A program made the position numbers and the translations under genes. A DNA stretch of 48,617 nucleotides from Flavobacterium xanthum (GTDB lineage: Bacteria; Bacteroidota; Bacteroidia; Flavobacteriales; Flavobacteriaceae). The stretch is from NCBI RefSeq assembly GCF_900142695.1, contig NZ_FRBU01000025.1, positions 1 to 48,617 of the forward strand. Direction: 5' to 3'. The notes below the pieces were generated by a model that saw nothing but the letters and a program-made list of their open reading frames with translations, was not told where the DNA came from and made no database searches. Below are positions 26,626 through 35,521 of the stretch, one piece after another; the first letter of the stretch is position 1, and every line of letters begins with the position of its first letter.

Positions 26626-27882
26626 CTATTTTCCCCTGATAATTTCAACTGGATCTATTTTACTGGCTTTTAGCGCAGGAAAAAGTCCAGCAATAGTTGT
26701 TGTGAATAAAGCAAAAGTAATCCCAATTCCATAATACAGTGGATTGTAATTAATAGGATATGTTTTCACGGTAGGTAGCGAAGCGGTTTCAAATGGAATA
26801 ATATCGATAATCGAAGAGAAAATATAGCCAAATAATAAACCAAATAAGCCACCAGCAAGTCCAATAATTATAGAAAGTGAAATAAAAATCCATTGCACAT
26901 CATTACCAGAAAATCCTGTAGCTTTTAAAATGGCAATACTATCCATTTTTTCATAAATCATCATGTTCAGAATATTATAAATTCCAAAACCGGCAACAAT
27001 AAGTAAAACAACACCAACGGCATAGGAGATAATACTTCGCACTGTACTTCCAGTTTCAAACTGAGAATTGGCTGTTTGATAATCAATTGTATCAAGATTG
27101 AAGGTATTCCTAAACTCTTTTGCGACAGCAGGCGCGGAAGTCCTATCGTATAAATTTATCTGAATATCCGTGATGTAATTCGTAGATTCTCCCACTATTT
27201 TTTGAGCTGTAGCCAATGAGGTATAACTCATTACATTATCAATCTCCGCAATTCCAATTTCAGAAATACCAACGATTTTTAGCGAAGCTAGATTTCCTTT
27301 GGAGGTGGTAATTTTAATTATATCACCCTTGGAAAGTAACATTTTATCAGACAAACCCTTTCCTATAATAATACTATTGTTCTGAAGCAAATCCGTCACA
27401 TTACCGTCTACTATATAATCACTTATTTTAAATAATTTTTCTTCAGAAAGCACATCAATGCCGTTAATTACACCACTGATTTCGATTGTTCCAGAATTAA
27501 AAAAAACAGGGGAAGTCACTTTTGGAGCAACATCTATAACCCGGGTATCTTTTTTTAAAACAGCTATAATTGTTTTGCTGTTGTAGATGGACTTACCAAT
27601 ATCTTTTGGTTTTATAGAACGTATAAAATTGGTTTTGTTCTTAAATTCTTTTGACAAAAAAATAGGTTGATTTTCTGAAGGCTTTATTTCATTATACAAC
27701 AGCACATGTGGTGTTCTGTTGAGCATTAATCCATCTAATAAATCATTGAGTCCATTCATAAAACTCACTAAAGCAATAAACATAGCAATGCTAAAAGTTA
27801 CTCCAACTGCCGCAACAATGGTTTGCTTTAAACGAGCTTGAAGCAAATGAAATGCAATATTTAAAATAAGTTTAAAGTTCAT
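26626..27882 (-). CDS. FtsX-like ABC transporter permease
   Basis: A 418-residue permease of the MacB/LolCE/DevC class: one membrane segment near 20-45, a large periplasmic domain (about 50-280), then three membrane segments (about 283-305, 330-355 and 385-405). The last part ends LFPALKASKIDPVEIIRGK, the hallmark of FtsX/MacB permeases. Unlike MacB it has no fused ATPase domain; that is encoded separately downstream. The start overlaps the adaptor stop by one base (TAATG). It transmits ATPase movement to the periplasmic side. Confidence 0.9.
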   Translation of the reverse strand: MNFKLILNIAFHLLQARLKQTIVAAVGVTFSIAMFIALVSFMNGLNDLLDGLMLNRTPHVLLYNEIKPSENQPIFLSKEFKNKTNFIRSIKPKDIGKSIYNSKTIIAVLKKDTRVIDVAPKVTSPVFFNSGTIEISGVINGIDVLSEEKLFKISDYIVDGNVTDLLQNNSIIIGKGLSDKMLLSKGDIIKITTSKGNLASLKIVGISEIGIAEIDNVMSYTSLATAQKIVGESTNYITDIQINLYDRTSAPAVAKEFRNTFNLDTIDYQTANSQFETGSTVRSIISYAVGVVLLIVAGFGIYNILNMMIYEKMDSIAILKATGFSGNDVQWIFISLSIIIGLAGGLFGLLFGYIFSSIIDIIPFETASLPTVKTYPINYNPLYYGIGITFALFTTTIAGLFPALKASKIDPVEIIRGK

Positions 27883-28976
27883 TATTGAGGTTTGTAAATC
27901 ATTTCATCCGCATTTAATCCCGATACTATTTCTACTTTCTGATAATCGCTCAGACCTGTTTTTACTGCTCTTTTTTCATCTTTATTTACTAAAACATATT
28001 TACCTTCAATTAAGAACAGTTTTGGAATGGTAATGGTATTTTTCTTGGTTTGAATAATAATATTAGCTTCTGCTGTAAGATTTGGATAGAGTTTTAAAGG
28101 TGGTTTCATGAAATGGGCTTCGATTTTAAAAGTACGGGAACGCTCATCCATGATGGGATAAATTTTATCAATAATTGCATCAAAAACTTTTCCTTTGTAA
28201 CTGTCCATCGTTACAAGAACTTTCTGACCTGTTTGTATGCGAACCATATCATTTTCGTCAACTTCCAACTCCAACAAAAAAGAATTGGCTTGACCTATTA
28301 TCGCTAAGGCAATTTGAGGTGTAACCAAAGCCCCTTCTTTTACCAAAACATCAAATAACTGTCCTGAGAACGCACTCTTAATACTAAAATCATTTTGAGA
28401 TTTTTGATTGAGTTGTAAGTTAATCGCATTTTTACTTTGATCATTTTTCAATTGAGCTCTAAGTTGCGTCAATTGTTTTTTAGTCGATTCATAATTGATT
28501 TTCGAACTTTTAAACGCTAATTCGATTCTTTCAAAATCAACTTCTGAAATCCCACCTTGGTTTATGACATTTTTATTTCGGCGGTAAATGGATTCGTCTA
28601 CCGTTAATTTATCTCTAGCAGACTGAACTTTCATTTCCATTTCAGCCATTTTATCTTGAATATAGCGGCTGGTTTCCAAGCTTAATTGGTAAGCCAGTCG
28701 TGCATTTTCAGTGTTCAGTTCCGCTTTTTCGCTTTCCAACTCAAATAGTCGTTGTCCTTTGCTAATAGATTGACCCGCAACAACATTTACTTTTAATAAT
28801 GTTCCGTTTACAGTGGAATAAACAGTATACTGGCCATCCGCTTTGATAACGCCAGATGCATAGACACTTTCGGTCACTTCTCCAATGGTTGGCTTAATTT
28901 TTTCCGTTTCTTCTTTAGAACAAGAAACAAAACTAAAAGCTAGTAGGTAAAATAGTAGTCGTAATTTAAAACTCAT
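27882..28976 (-). CDS. HlyD/MacA-family periplasmic adaptor lipoprotein
   Basis: A 364-residue adaptor. The N-terminus is a lipoprotein signal with lipobox FVSC (Cys19). Next come a biotinyl-lipoyl-like half (VYSTVNGTLLKVNVVAGQSISKG), a long coiled coil (about 75-190), the second lipoyl half, and beta-barrel domains with PNLTAEANIIIQ. It links the inner-membrane permease to an outer-membrane channel. No TolC-like gene is present here, so the channel is supplied from elsewhere. First gene of a three-gene operon. Confidence 0.9.
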   Translation of the reverse strand: MSFKLRLLFYLLAFSFVSCSKEETEKIKPTIGEVTESVYASGVIKADGQYTVYSTVNGTLLKVNVVAGQSISKGQRLFELESEKAELNTENARLAYQLSLETSRYIQDKMAEMEMKVQSARDKLTVDESIYRRNKNVINQGGISEVDFERIELAFKSSKINYESTKKQLTQLRAQLKNDQSKNAINLQLNQKSQNDFSIKSAFSGQLFDVLVKEGALVTPQIALAIIGQANSFLLELEVDENDMVRIQTGQKVLVTMDSYKGKVFDAIIDKIYPIMDERSRTFKIEAHFMKPPLKLYPNLTAEANIIIQTKKNTITIPKLFLIEGKYVLVNKDEKRAVKTGLSDYQKVEIVSGLNADEMIYKPQ

Positions 28977-29109
28977 TTCGTTTCTAATTTAACTTGATAG
29001 ATTATGGTCTATTATTGCTATAAATATACGAAATTATCTATTTTTAAGTAGATTTTTTAGGTACTAATTACATACAAAAATAAATACGTAGGAATAAGAA
29101 AACGTTAAC

Positions 29110-29610
29110 CTACAGCGCTTTTTCCATTTTGTAGTCTTCCATTTTATAACCGCCATACCCTAACTCAATATCTTCCTCGGCGACGATTTCAAAACCTATT
29201 TTTTTGTAAAAAGAGAGTGCTTTGTTAAATTTATTGACATTCAAAGAAATAGCAACCGAATGATTTTGTCTTGCTAAATTTTCAATTGTATCAATCAAGA
29301 ACTTCCCTGCTCCTTTTCCTTGAGCTTCCGGAAGCAAGTAAATTTTATGGAGCCTTGTTACTTCTTGGTTTAAATAACGGTGTTCATAAGAAGCAAATCC
29401 AAGACAAACTCCATCTTCCTCTACCAATAGAAAAAGATGTCCTTTTTGGTTTAAATTTTCGAGTAAAGCTTTTTCGGAATAGAACAAATCAAGCATATAA
29501 TGAATCTGTTCCTTTGACAAAATACTACCATAGGTGACAGGCCAAGTTTTAGTTGCGATGTCTTGAATCGTTTTAAAATCAGTAAAAGTAGCTTCAGATA
29601 GTGATAACAT
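29110..29610 (-). CDS. GNAT-family N-acetyltransferase
   Basis: A 166-residue acetyl-CoA-dependent acetyltransferase of the RimI-like type. Motif A is visible as LHKIYLLPEAQGKGAGKFL (Q-G-K-G-A-G binds CoA pyrophosphate), and motif B as NVNKFNKALSFYKKIGFE. At 166 residues it is a single GNAT domain. The substrate is unknown. It stands alone, downstream of no obvious operon partner. Confidence 0.85.
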   Translation of the reverse strand: MLSLSEATFTDFKTIQDIATKTWPVTYGSILSKEQIHYMLDLFYSEKALLENLNQKGHLFLLVEEDGVCLGFASYEHRYLNQEVTRLHKIYLLPEAQGKGAGKFLIDTIENLARQNHSVAISLNVNKFNKALSFYKKIGFEIVAEEDIELGYGGYKMEDYKMEKAL

Positions 29611-30088
29611 TGTAATAGAAGTAGCGGATTAATTAAGTTTAAAGCAGCTTTGCTTTTGTTGTGAAAGTATAAAATTTTGCAACTGCATTTGGTTTTCCTG
29701 TGGTATTTAAAATCTTAAGTTGGTGGTCGACAATTCGATTACAAGTTGCTAGTCTCAATTTTAAATTTAACCATTTAGAATCACATTTCAATCGCTGAAA
29801 GTACACGCCACAAAAATGACATTTGCTGCTTATTTTATAATCCTTGCATTTCGATTTTTACACTTATTTAAAAAAAGTGCTCGTTTTTGACGCTAGTTCT
29901 CTTCTAAAAATATGGAACTAATCCAATTAGTTTTATAAGTACTATAAACCAAAAACAGTTTTAAGCATTAAGTGGAATTTAATAAAATTTACCATCCAGA
30001 AAACTATTTTATAAAGTTTCTACATAGCCTAGCCCATTTTGAATCATCGCCAATTTTAAAATAATCTAAAATTTTGATGTGTTCGTAT
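29611..30088. other. Intergenic region of about 480 bases, no convincing gene
   Basis: A/T-rich and without hairpins I would name. A 24-codon frame at 29816-29890 on the plus strand gives a hydrophobic then basic peptide, but it lacks a ribosome binding site and promoter. Confidence 0.4.
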
Positions 30089-30541
30089 TTACAAACTATA
30101 AAAAAAGGTTTCTTTGTTTAAACCTGAAGACTGATACTGCCAGTCCATATTTACTACGTCTTTAATTACCTTTTTAAGTTTAGAAAAATCATTCGGCTTT
30201 TTTATATAAATATTAGCGCCTTGTACAAAACTATCTTCAATATCTTTTTCTGACGAGGAGGTTGAATATATTGCAATGGAAACATCTATGAACCGCGAAT
30301 TTGATCTTATTTCTCTAAGACATTCATGTCCTGTTTTACAGGGCATGTTCAAATCCAAGAATAAAATATGAGGCAACTTATTTTCCAGATTTTCCAGATA
30401 ATCAATTAAAACTTTACCATCTTTAAACGAGGTCAGTTTATAGTCCATTTTTAGTTCGGCTAAAGCTTCATTAAAAAGTTGCAAATCCTCTTCGTCGTCA
30501 TCTGCAATCAAAATATGAATTCTATCTATTTTATTAATCAT
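30089..30541 (-). CDS. Single-domain response regulator (Rcp1-like)
   Basis: A 150-residue receiver: acidic pocket IADDDEED (12-19), phosphoacceptor Asp63 in FLDLNMP, Thr/Ser near 93-97 in YSTSS, and Lys115 in YIKKPND. The loop after Asp63, CKTGHECLREIR, is typical of Rcp1-type regulators that work with phytochrome or PAS kinases. No kinase gene is next to it. The AraC-type regulator gene lies 22 bases upstream on the same strand, so the two are probably co-expressed. Confidence 0.85.
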   Translation of the reverse strand: MINKIDRIHILIADDDEEDLQLFNEALAELKMDYKLTSFKDGKVLIDYLENLENKLPHILFLDLNMPCKTGHECLREIRSNSRFIDVSIAIYSTSSSEKDIEDSFVQGANIYIKKPNDFSKLKKVIKDVVNMDWQYQSSGLNKETFFYSL

Positions 30542-30563
30542 AAAATTAATGGTTTGGAATATT

Positions 30564-31130
30564 CTATTTAATCTTTTTCTTTGATAAAAGTCTTTTTTTA
30601 TCCACTATTCTTTTAAACATGGAAGGCGTTAATCCAGTTACTTTTTTGAATTGTGTCGATAAATAGGCGACGCTACTATAATTCAATTCATAAGAAATCT
30701 CTGTTAAACTTAATTTCTCAGCTAAAATTAATTTTTTGGCTCTTTCAATCTTTTGAATTATGATGAAATTCTCGACTGATGTATAAGTATACTCCGAAAA
30801 AAGAGTGGTGATGTATCCGTATCGTAAATCTAGCTTTTCAGATAAATACTGCGAAATCGTCGTACTTGGAAATTTATCTTTTTCATAAATAATTTCGACA
30901 ATGCTATCTTTAATGGTTTGTATCAATTGTGCTTTTGGATTATTAATAATGTGAATGGCATATTGATCGAGTTCCAACTGTAGTTTTTCGAAAGTCTCTA
31001 AGGATACATCATCATTAATCTCAATTTGACTTAAGCCTAAAATATGGTATTCTATCTTTAATTTATCTAAGTGGTCTTCTAATATTCTTTTGCAAGCAAT
31101 ATTTCCATCATAATTATAATTGAGCTTCAT
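30564..31130 (-). CDS. AraC-family transcriptional regulator
   Basis: A 188-residue DNA-binding protein. Residues about 1-75 form a small alpha/beta domain of unknown ligand. Residues about 85-180 hold the two helix-turn-helix units of AraC/XylS, seen in KLILAEKLSLTEISYELNY and YLSTQFKKVTGLTPSMFKRI. The upstream half is too short for a typical arabinose-binding cupin, so it probably senses something else or acts through protein contacts. The response regulator downstream, 22 bases away, is its likely partner. Confidence 0.85.
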   Translation of the reverse strand: MKLNYNYDGNIACKRILEDHLDKLKIEYHILGLSQIEINDDVSLETFEKLQLELDQYAIHIINNPKAQLIQTIKDSIVEIIYEKDKFPSTTISQYLSEKLDLRYGYITTLFSEYTYTSVENFIIIQKIERAKKLILAEKLSLTEISYELNYSSVAYLSTQFKKVTGLTPSMFKRIVDKKRLLSKKKIK

Positions 31131-31306
31131 TAAGTGAATAAGTTATTGAACATTAATTAAATTTTATAAAAGTAGACCAAAAATCACGAATCGATACCTT
31201 TTAATATATATTAGTAAAAGAAAGTCACAATTAAGCCAACAAGCGAAGCGCAATTTCAGAATAGGAGTAGTATAAATTGACTAATTAAAAATAAAACTTA
31301 TCTTAC

Positions 31307-31900
31307 TTACCCATGAATCGTTTCATTTTTACCATAATTTGCAATAACCGATTCCTCAAATTCCAGCCACTCTCTCCAGCGTTTTTCTACATCAATTCCT
31401 ACTCCATATTTCCGAGCATAAGTAATAAAAGTAGTATAATGTCCTGCTTCACTTTCCATTAAATCTCTATAAAATACAGCTAATTCCTCATCTTGAATAT
31501 TTTCTGAAAGCACTTTGAATCGTTCACAGCTTCTAGCTTCTATCATAGCGGAAAACAATAACCGTTCCACTAAAGCCGAAACTCTACTTCCTGTACCACT
31601 TTTTTTCATGTACAAATACAATTCATTCACGTAATCGTCTTTGCGCTCGCGTCCTAATTTCAATCCACGTTTGATAATTATGTTGTGTACTTGCTCAAAA
31701 TGATCAATTTCTTCTTTGGCTAAAGCCAATAAATCTTTTACTAAATCTTGATGTTCTGAATTGTTTGTTATAATCGTTATGGCATTTGTAGCAGCTTTTT
31801 GTTCACACCAAGCGTGATCGGTTAAGATCTCTTCGATATTTTTTTCTACAATATTAACCCATCTAGGATCCGTAGGTAATTTTAATCTTAGTACAGACAT
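31307..31900 (-). CDS. miaE: tRNA-(ms2io6A)-hydroxylase MiaE
   Basis: A 197-residue non-haem diiron monooxygenase that hydroxylates the prenyl side chain of 2-methylthio-N6-isopentenyladenosine at position 37 of tRNAs reading UNN codons. Iron ligands are visible as a ferritin-like four-helix arrangement: E in the first helix region near EKNIEEIL, KEEIDHFEQVH (Glu/His), MIEARSCERF and MESEAGHYTTF (Glu/His). The LAKEEIDHFEQVHNIIIKRG block is diagnostic of MiaE. The upstream modifying genes miaA and miaB are not in this window. Confidence 0.9.
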   Translation of the reverse strand: MSVLRLKLPTDPRWVNIVEKNIEEILTDHAWCEQKAATNAITIITNNSEHQDLVKDLLALAKEEIDHFEQVHNIIIKRGLKLGRERKDDYVNELYLYMKKSGTGSRVSALVERLLFSAMIEARSCERFKVLSENIQDEELAVFYRDLMESEAGHYTTFITYARKYGVGIDVEKRWREWLEFEESVIANYGKNETIHG

Positions 31901-31910
31901 TGAAAATTTG

Positions 31911-32051
31911 TTTAAAGTTTAAAAAAGTTTAAGGTTTAAAGAAAAAGGTTTAAAATTAAAATTTAGAGACCAATTACATTATTTAAATACCTAATAGTAT
32001 TTAATAATTGTTGATTCCAAAACTTTAAACTTTAAACCTTAAGCCTTAAAC
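31911..32051. repeat. Inverted repeat between miaE and glyA
   Basis: TTAAGGTTTAAAG at 31930-31942 is the perfect inverse of CTTTAAACCTTAA at 32030-32042. Around it, both arms repeat TTTAAAG/CTTTAAA units several times. Such TTTAAA-rich spacers are common in Flavobacterium. It may act as a mRNA-processing or termination structure between two genes on the same strand, but no T-run terminator is evident. Confidence 0.5.
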
Positions 32052-32059
32052 TAAAAAAA

Positions 32060-33334
32060 TTAGTATACGAAAATAGCTCTTTCGCTCATCATTTCGTTTA
32101 CTTCATTGGCTACTGCTTCGATAACCTCTTCGTTAGTGTGGTCCAATAATACTCTGTCGATAAGAGCAACAATAGTTTCCATATCCTCTTCAACTAGACC
32201 TCGAGTGGTGATTGCTGCTGTTCCTACACGAATTCCTGAAGTAACAAATGGAGATTTATCATCAAAGGGAACCATGTTTTTATTAACTGTTATTTCTGCT
32301 TTGACTAATGCATTTTCAGCATCTTTTCCAGAAATATTTTTATTTCTTAAATCAATCAACATCATGTGATTATCCGTTCCACCAGAAATGATTTCGTATC
32401 CTCTTTTTACAAAAGCATCTGCCATCGCATTAGCATTTTTTTGCAGTTGTAAAGCATAGGTAAAAAATTCGTCTTTCAATGCTTCACCAAAAGCTACTGC
32501 TTTTGCAGCAATAATGTGCATCAATGGACCTCCTTGATTTCCAGGGAAAACAGCTAAATCCAATAAAGAAGACATCATTCTGATTTCGCCTTTTGGAGTT
32601 GTTAAACCAAATGGATTTTCAAAATCTTTACCCATCAAGATTAAACCTCCACGAGGTCCACGTAATGTTTTGTGTGTTGTAGTAGTTACAATGTGGCAAT
32701 GAGGCAATGGATCATTCATCAAACCTTTGGCAATTAGTCCCGCTGGATGCGAAATATCAGCCAACAAAATAGCTCCAACACTATCAGCAATTACTCTGAA
32801 GCGCTCAAAATCCATATCACGAGAGTATGCCGAGGCACCTGCAATAATCAATTTTGGTTGTTCTTTTGTTGCTATTTCTTGAATTTTATCATAATTTAAT
32901 CTTCCCGTTTCCTTGTCTACACCATAAAAAGAAGGAGTGTACAAACGACCTGAAAAATTCACTGGAGAACCGTGAGTTAAGTGTCCACCATGAGACAAAT
33001 CAAAACCTAAAATTTTGTCTCCCGGTTTAATACACGCGTGGTAAACCGCTGTGTTAGCTTGAGAACCAGAGTGAGGCTGCACATTAGCATAAGCAGCTCC
33101 AAATAATTCTTTGGCTCTGTCAATTGCAATTTGCTCCACAACGTCAACTACTTCGCAACCGCCGTAGTATCTTTTGCCAGGATATCCTTCAGCATATTTG
33201 TTCGTTAAAACTGAACCAGCCGCTTCCATTACTTCGTCACTTACGAAGTTTTCTGAGGCAATAAGTTCTAATCCGTGAATTTGTCTTTCTTGTTCTTCCA
33301 GAATAAGGTCAAAAATTTGTTCGTCGCGTTGCAT
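32060..33334 (-). CDS. glyA: Serine hydroxymethyltransferase
   Basis: A PLP enzyme interconverting serine and tetrahydrofolate with glycine and 5,10-methylene-tetrahydrofolate. 424 residues, the usual length. Seen: [18 protein letters not shown] (44-61), [11 protein letters not shown] (88-98), the Schiff-base Lys222 in [14 protein letters not shown] (217-230) and [14 protein letters not shown]. The frame is open 12 codons further upstream, but [10 protein letters not shown] is the family start and follows the -7 element by a short leader. It is divergent from the fumarylacetoacetase gene. Confidence 0.97.
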   Translation of the reverse strand: MQRDEQIFDLILEEQERQIHGLELIASENFVSDEVMEAAGSVLTNKYAEGYPGKRYYGGCEVVDVVEQIAIDRAKELFGAAYANVQPHSGSQANTAVYHACIKPGDKILGFDLSHGGHLTHGSPVNFSGRLYTPSFYGVDKETGRLNYDKIQEIATKEQPKLIIAGASAYSRDMDFERFRVIADSVGAILLADISHPAGLIAKGLMNDPLPHCHIVTTTTHKTLRGPRGGLILMGKDFENPFGLTTPKGEIRMMSSLLDLAVFPGNQGGPLMHIIAAKAVAFGEALKDEFFTYALQLQKNANAMADAFVKRGYEIISGGTDNHMMLIDLRNKNISGKDAENALVKAEITVNKNMVPFDDKSPFVTSGIRVGTAAITTRGLVEEDMETIVALIDRVLLDHTNEEVIEAVANEVNEMMSERAIFVY

Positions 33335-33359
33335 TTTTTTGATTTTCGTTAATTTGATG

Positions 33360-33367
33360 CAAAAATA
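33360..33367 (-). promoter_or_regulatory. Probable glyA -7 element (TATTTTTG)
   Basis: On the minus strand TATTTTTG fits TAnnTTTG and would start transcription about 20 bases before the glyA ATG. No TTTG lies at the expected -33 distance. Confidence 0.45.
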
Positions 33368-33377
33368 CAAAAAAACG

Positions 33378-33408
33378 TTTGGTTAATAGTTAGATTATAA
33401 TATATTTG
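33378..33408 (+). promoter_or_regulatory. fahA promoter (TTTG-N19-TATATTTG)
   Basis: TTTG at 33378-33381 and TATATTTG at 33401-33408 are 19 bases apart, the same elements and spacing as the tRNA-Tyr promoter. Start near 33415, about 28 bases before the ATG. It lies beside the divergent glyA promoter. Confidence 0.75.
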
Positions 33409-33442
33409 ACGAGTAATTTTTTAACAAATTAATTAACAAAAT

Positions 33443-34726
33443 ATGCCGATAACAGCTAACGATACCAATAGAAAATCATGGCTTGAAGTAGATCCGAACA
33501 GTGATTTTCCCATTCAAAACATTCCGTTTGGTGTTTTTCTTACAAAAGAAAACGTCGTGACCGTAGGGACTAGAATAGGAGATTTCGCCATTGATTTAGG
33601 CGCTTTGCAACAATTACATTATTTTGAAGGTATTGAACTGACCGATGATATGTTCATGCAGGACACTTTGAATGACTTTATTTCTGATGGACAAAAAACA
33701 TGGCGTTTGGTTCGAAACCGAATTGCAGAAATTTTTGATGTAACCAATCCTAAATTACAAGGTAATGCAAAAGACAAAGACATTATCATTTTCAATTTAG
33801 AGGATGTTGAAATGCAGTTGCCTGTATTGATAGGTGATTACACTGATTTTTACTCCAGTAAAGAGCACGCAACTAATGTAGGGAAAATGTTTCGTGATCC
33901 AGAAAATGCATTGCTACCTAACTGGCTTCACATTCCTGTGGGATACCACGGTAGAAGTTCTACAATAGTTCCATCTGGTATTCCGGTTCACCGTCCCATG
34001 GGACAAACGTTACCAAATGGCGAAACTACACCAGTTTTTGGCTCTTCTCGTTTAGTGGATTTCGAATTGGAAACCGCTTTTATTACCACTGATGTCAATA
34101 TAATGGGTGAAAATATAGCCGTTACAGAAGCGGAAGATTATATTTTTGGAATGGTTTTACTGAATGACTGGAGTGCGCGTGATATTCAAAAATGGGAATA
34201 TGTGCCACTAGGACCGTTCTTAGCTAAGAGTTTTGCAAGCTCGATTTCTCCTTGGATTGTGACAATGGATGCTTTGGAACCATTTAGAACTAAAGGACCA
34301 AAACAAGAACCAACTCCACTGCCGTATTTACAACAAAAAGGAAAGCATTCTTTTGATATTAATTTAGAAGTAGCCATTCAACCTGAAAAAGCAGAACCGA
34401 CGGTAATTTCACGTTCAAATTTTAAATACATGTACTGGACAATGAGCCAGCAATTAGCACATCATACTTCTAATGGGTGTCGTGTAAATTCAGGAGACAT
34501 GATGGGTTCAGGCACTATTTCAGGACCTACTGCAGATAGTTTTGGTTCCATGCTAGAACTTACTTGGGGAGGAAAAAACCCAATTAAACTAAATGATGGG
34601 ACAGAACGTAAGTTTATCAATGACAATGACACTGTTATTATGAAAGGTTTTTGTCAAAACGGACATGTAAGAATTGGTTTTGGAGAAGTTTCCAGTAAAC
34701 TACTGCCTCCATTCGTTAGAAAATGA
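33443..34726 (+). CDS. fahA: Fumarylacetoacetase
   Basis: Last step of tyrosine breakdown: cuts 4-fumarylacetoacetate into fumarate and acetoacetate. 427 residues, full length. Seen: an N-terminal SH3-like domain, the catalytic YTDFYSSKEHATNVGKMFR block with the metal Asp and the catalytic His, and DFELETAF and MVLLNDWSARDIQKWEYVPL with the remaining metal and substrate ligands. The C-terminal GDMMGSGTISGP matches the family. The other tyrosine genes (hmgA, hppD, maiA) are not nearby. It has its own promoter and terminator. Confidence 0.95.
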   Translation: MPITANDTNRKSWLEVDPNSDFPIQNIPFGVFLTKENVVTVGTRIGDFAIDLGALQQLHYFEGIELTDDMFMQDTLNDFISDGQKTWRLVRNRIAEIFDVTNPKLQGNAKDKDIIIFNLEDVEMQLPVLIGDYTDFYSSKEHATNVGKMFRDPENALLPNWLHIPVGYHGRSSTIVPSGIPVHRPMGQTLPNGETTPVFGSSRLVDFELETAFITTDVNIMGENIAVTEAEDYIFGMVLLNDWSARDIQKWEYVPLGPFLAKSFASSISPWIVTMDALEPFRTKGPKQEPTPLPYLQQKGKHSFDINLEVAIQPEKAEPTVISRSNFKYMYWTMSQQLAHHTSNGCRVNSGDMMGSGTISGPTADSFGSMLELTWGGKNPIKLNDGTERKFINDNDTVIMKGFCQNGHVRIGFGEVSSKLLPPFVRK

Positions 34727-34746
34727 AATTCTAAAAAACTATAAAT

Positions 34747-34785
34747 AAAACTCCAAAAGTGTACACTTTTGGAGTTTTTTATTTT
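34747..34785 (+). terminator. Terminator after fahA
   Basis: A perfect 32-base palindrome (34747-34778), AAAACTCCAAAAGTGT with its complement, followed by a T run. It lies 20 bases past the stop codon. Confidence 0.9.
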
Positions 34786-34831
34786 AAACTATACACCAAA
34801 ATAACCTGCTAAAATCAGTTGAATCTGGTTA

Positions 34832-35179
34832 TTAATGCGTACCAAATTTGTTCTTGATCGCTCTTTCCACTCGCAACAAAAGCGCAATTACCATTACAAT
34901 CAAAAGACTCAAACCAATATTCCTATTTGTAGTAGGATTAAAATTTGTTACGAAACTAAAAATGCAGCAAGCACTTAATAGTAAGCCCAATTTAATCATT
35001 TCTTTTGAGGAATAATTTTGAGCAAAATCCCATCTTTCTTGACTTTTCATTGCGTTTGCCGATCGGTAACCATACAGCGAATTTATTTTCTTTGGTGGAA
35101 ATTTCAGCATAATAAAACCCACTACTGTAAAAATCAGTCCCGTCATAAATGGAATTAAAAATAAAGGGTTTTCAAACAT
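34832..35179 (-). CDS. SdpI-family membrane protein
   Basis: A 115-residue protein with three membrane segments. The SdpI signature follows the first one: MLKFPPKKINSLYGYRSANA, then SQERWDFAQ. In Bacillus the family founder gives immunity to the toxin SdpC and signals to its repressor. No sdp-like toxin genes are present here, so a general membrane role is as likely. The frame is open 14 codons further upstream, but MFENPLFLIPF gives a proper first membrane segment and is preferred. Confidence 0.8.
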   Translation of the reverse strand: MFENPLFLIPFMTGLIFTVVGFIMLKFPPKKINSLYGYRSANAMKSQERWDFAQNYSSKEMIKLGLLLSACCIFSFVTNFNPTTNRNIGLSLLIVMVIALLLRVERAIKNKFGTH

Positions 35180-35251
35180 GCAGTATTTATTTTGTATTTC
35201 TCGATAATTCGCTTGCAACAATCCAAATGTACTACTTAATTCATCACCCCA

Positions 35252-35396
35252 GAGCCCAGATAGTAGCGAAAAACTTTATGCAGCCGAAGGTTTGTTTTTT
35301 GTTGCTCTAAAAGAGCGACCAAAGGAAGCTCCTTTTAGGGCTTACAAAAACAGCCTGATGCCAATAAACTTGTAACGAATAGCTGGAAGTAGCTCC
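35252..35396 (+). repeat. Dispersed palindromic repeat, copy A
   Basis: The ends AGCCCAGATAGTAGCGAAAA and TGTAACGAATAGCTGGAAGT/AGCTCC closely match the ends of the unit at 46784-46865 read on the opposite strand (AGCCCCGATAGTAGTGGAAA and TGCAACGTATAGCGGGATT/AGCTCC). The interiors differ: here about 95 bases with hairpin-forming AGCTCCTTTTAGGGCT and GCTCTAAAAGAGC segments. It occupies most of the gap between the SdpI gene and the lipoprotein gene. Confidence 0.6.
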
Positions 35397-35461
35397 ATTA
35401 AAATTAGAATCGTTTTCGTTATATTTTGACTAATAAAATTATGAACCTCTAATAATTTTCT

Positions 35462-35469
35462 TATTTTTG
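35462..35469 (+). promoter_or_regulatory. Possible -7 element (TATTTTTG) of the lipoprotein gene
   Basis: Fits TAnnTTTG, about 53 bases before the ATG at 35522. The -33 TTTG at the usual distance is missing. Confidence 0.35.
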
Positions 35470-35521
35470 AACCACTTTTGAAAGATACAAATTGATACAA
35501 ACTTGCTAAAAAGAAGTGCTT

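Noticed and set aside
29816..29890. A 24-codon plus-strand frame coding a hydrophobic peptide with a basic tail
   Set aside because: No promoter or ribosome site, in A/T-rich sequence where such frames arise by chance; nothing nearby supports it.
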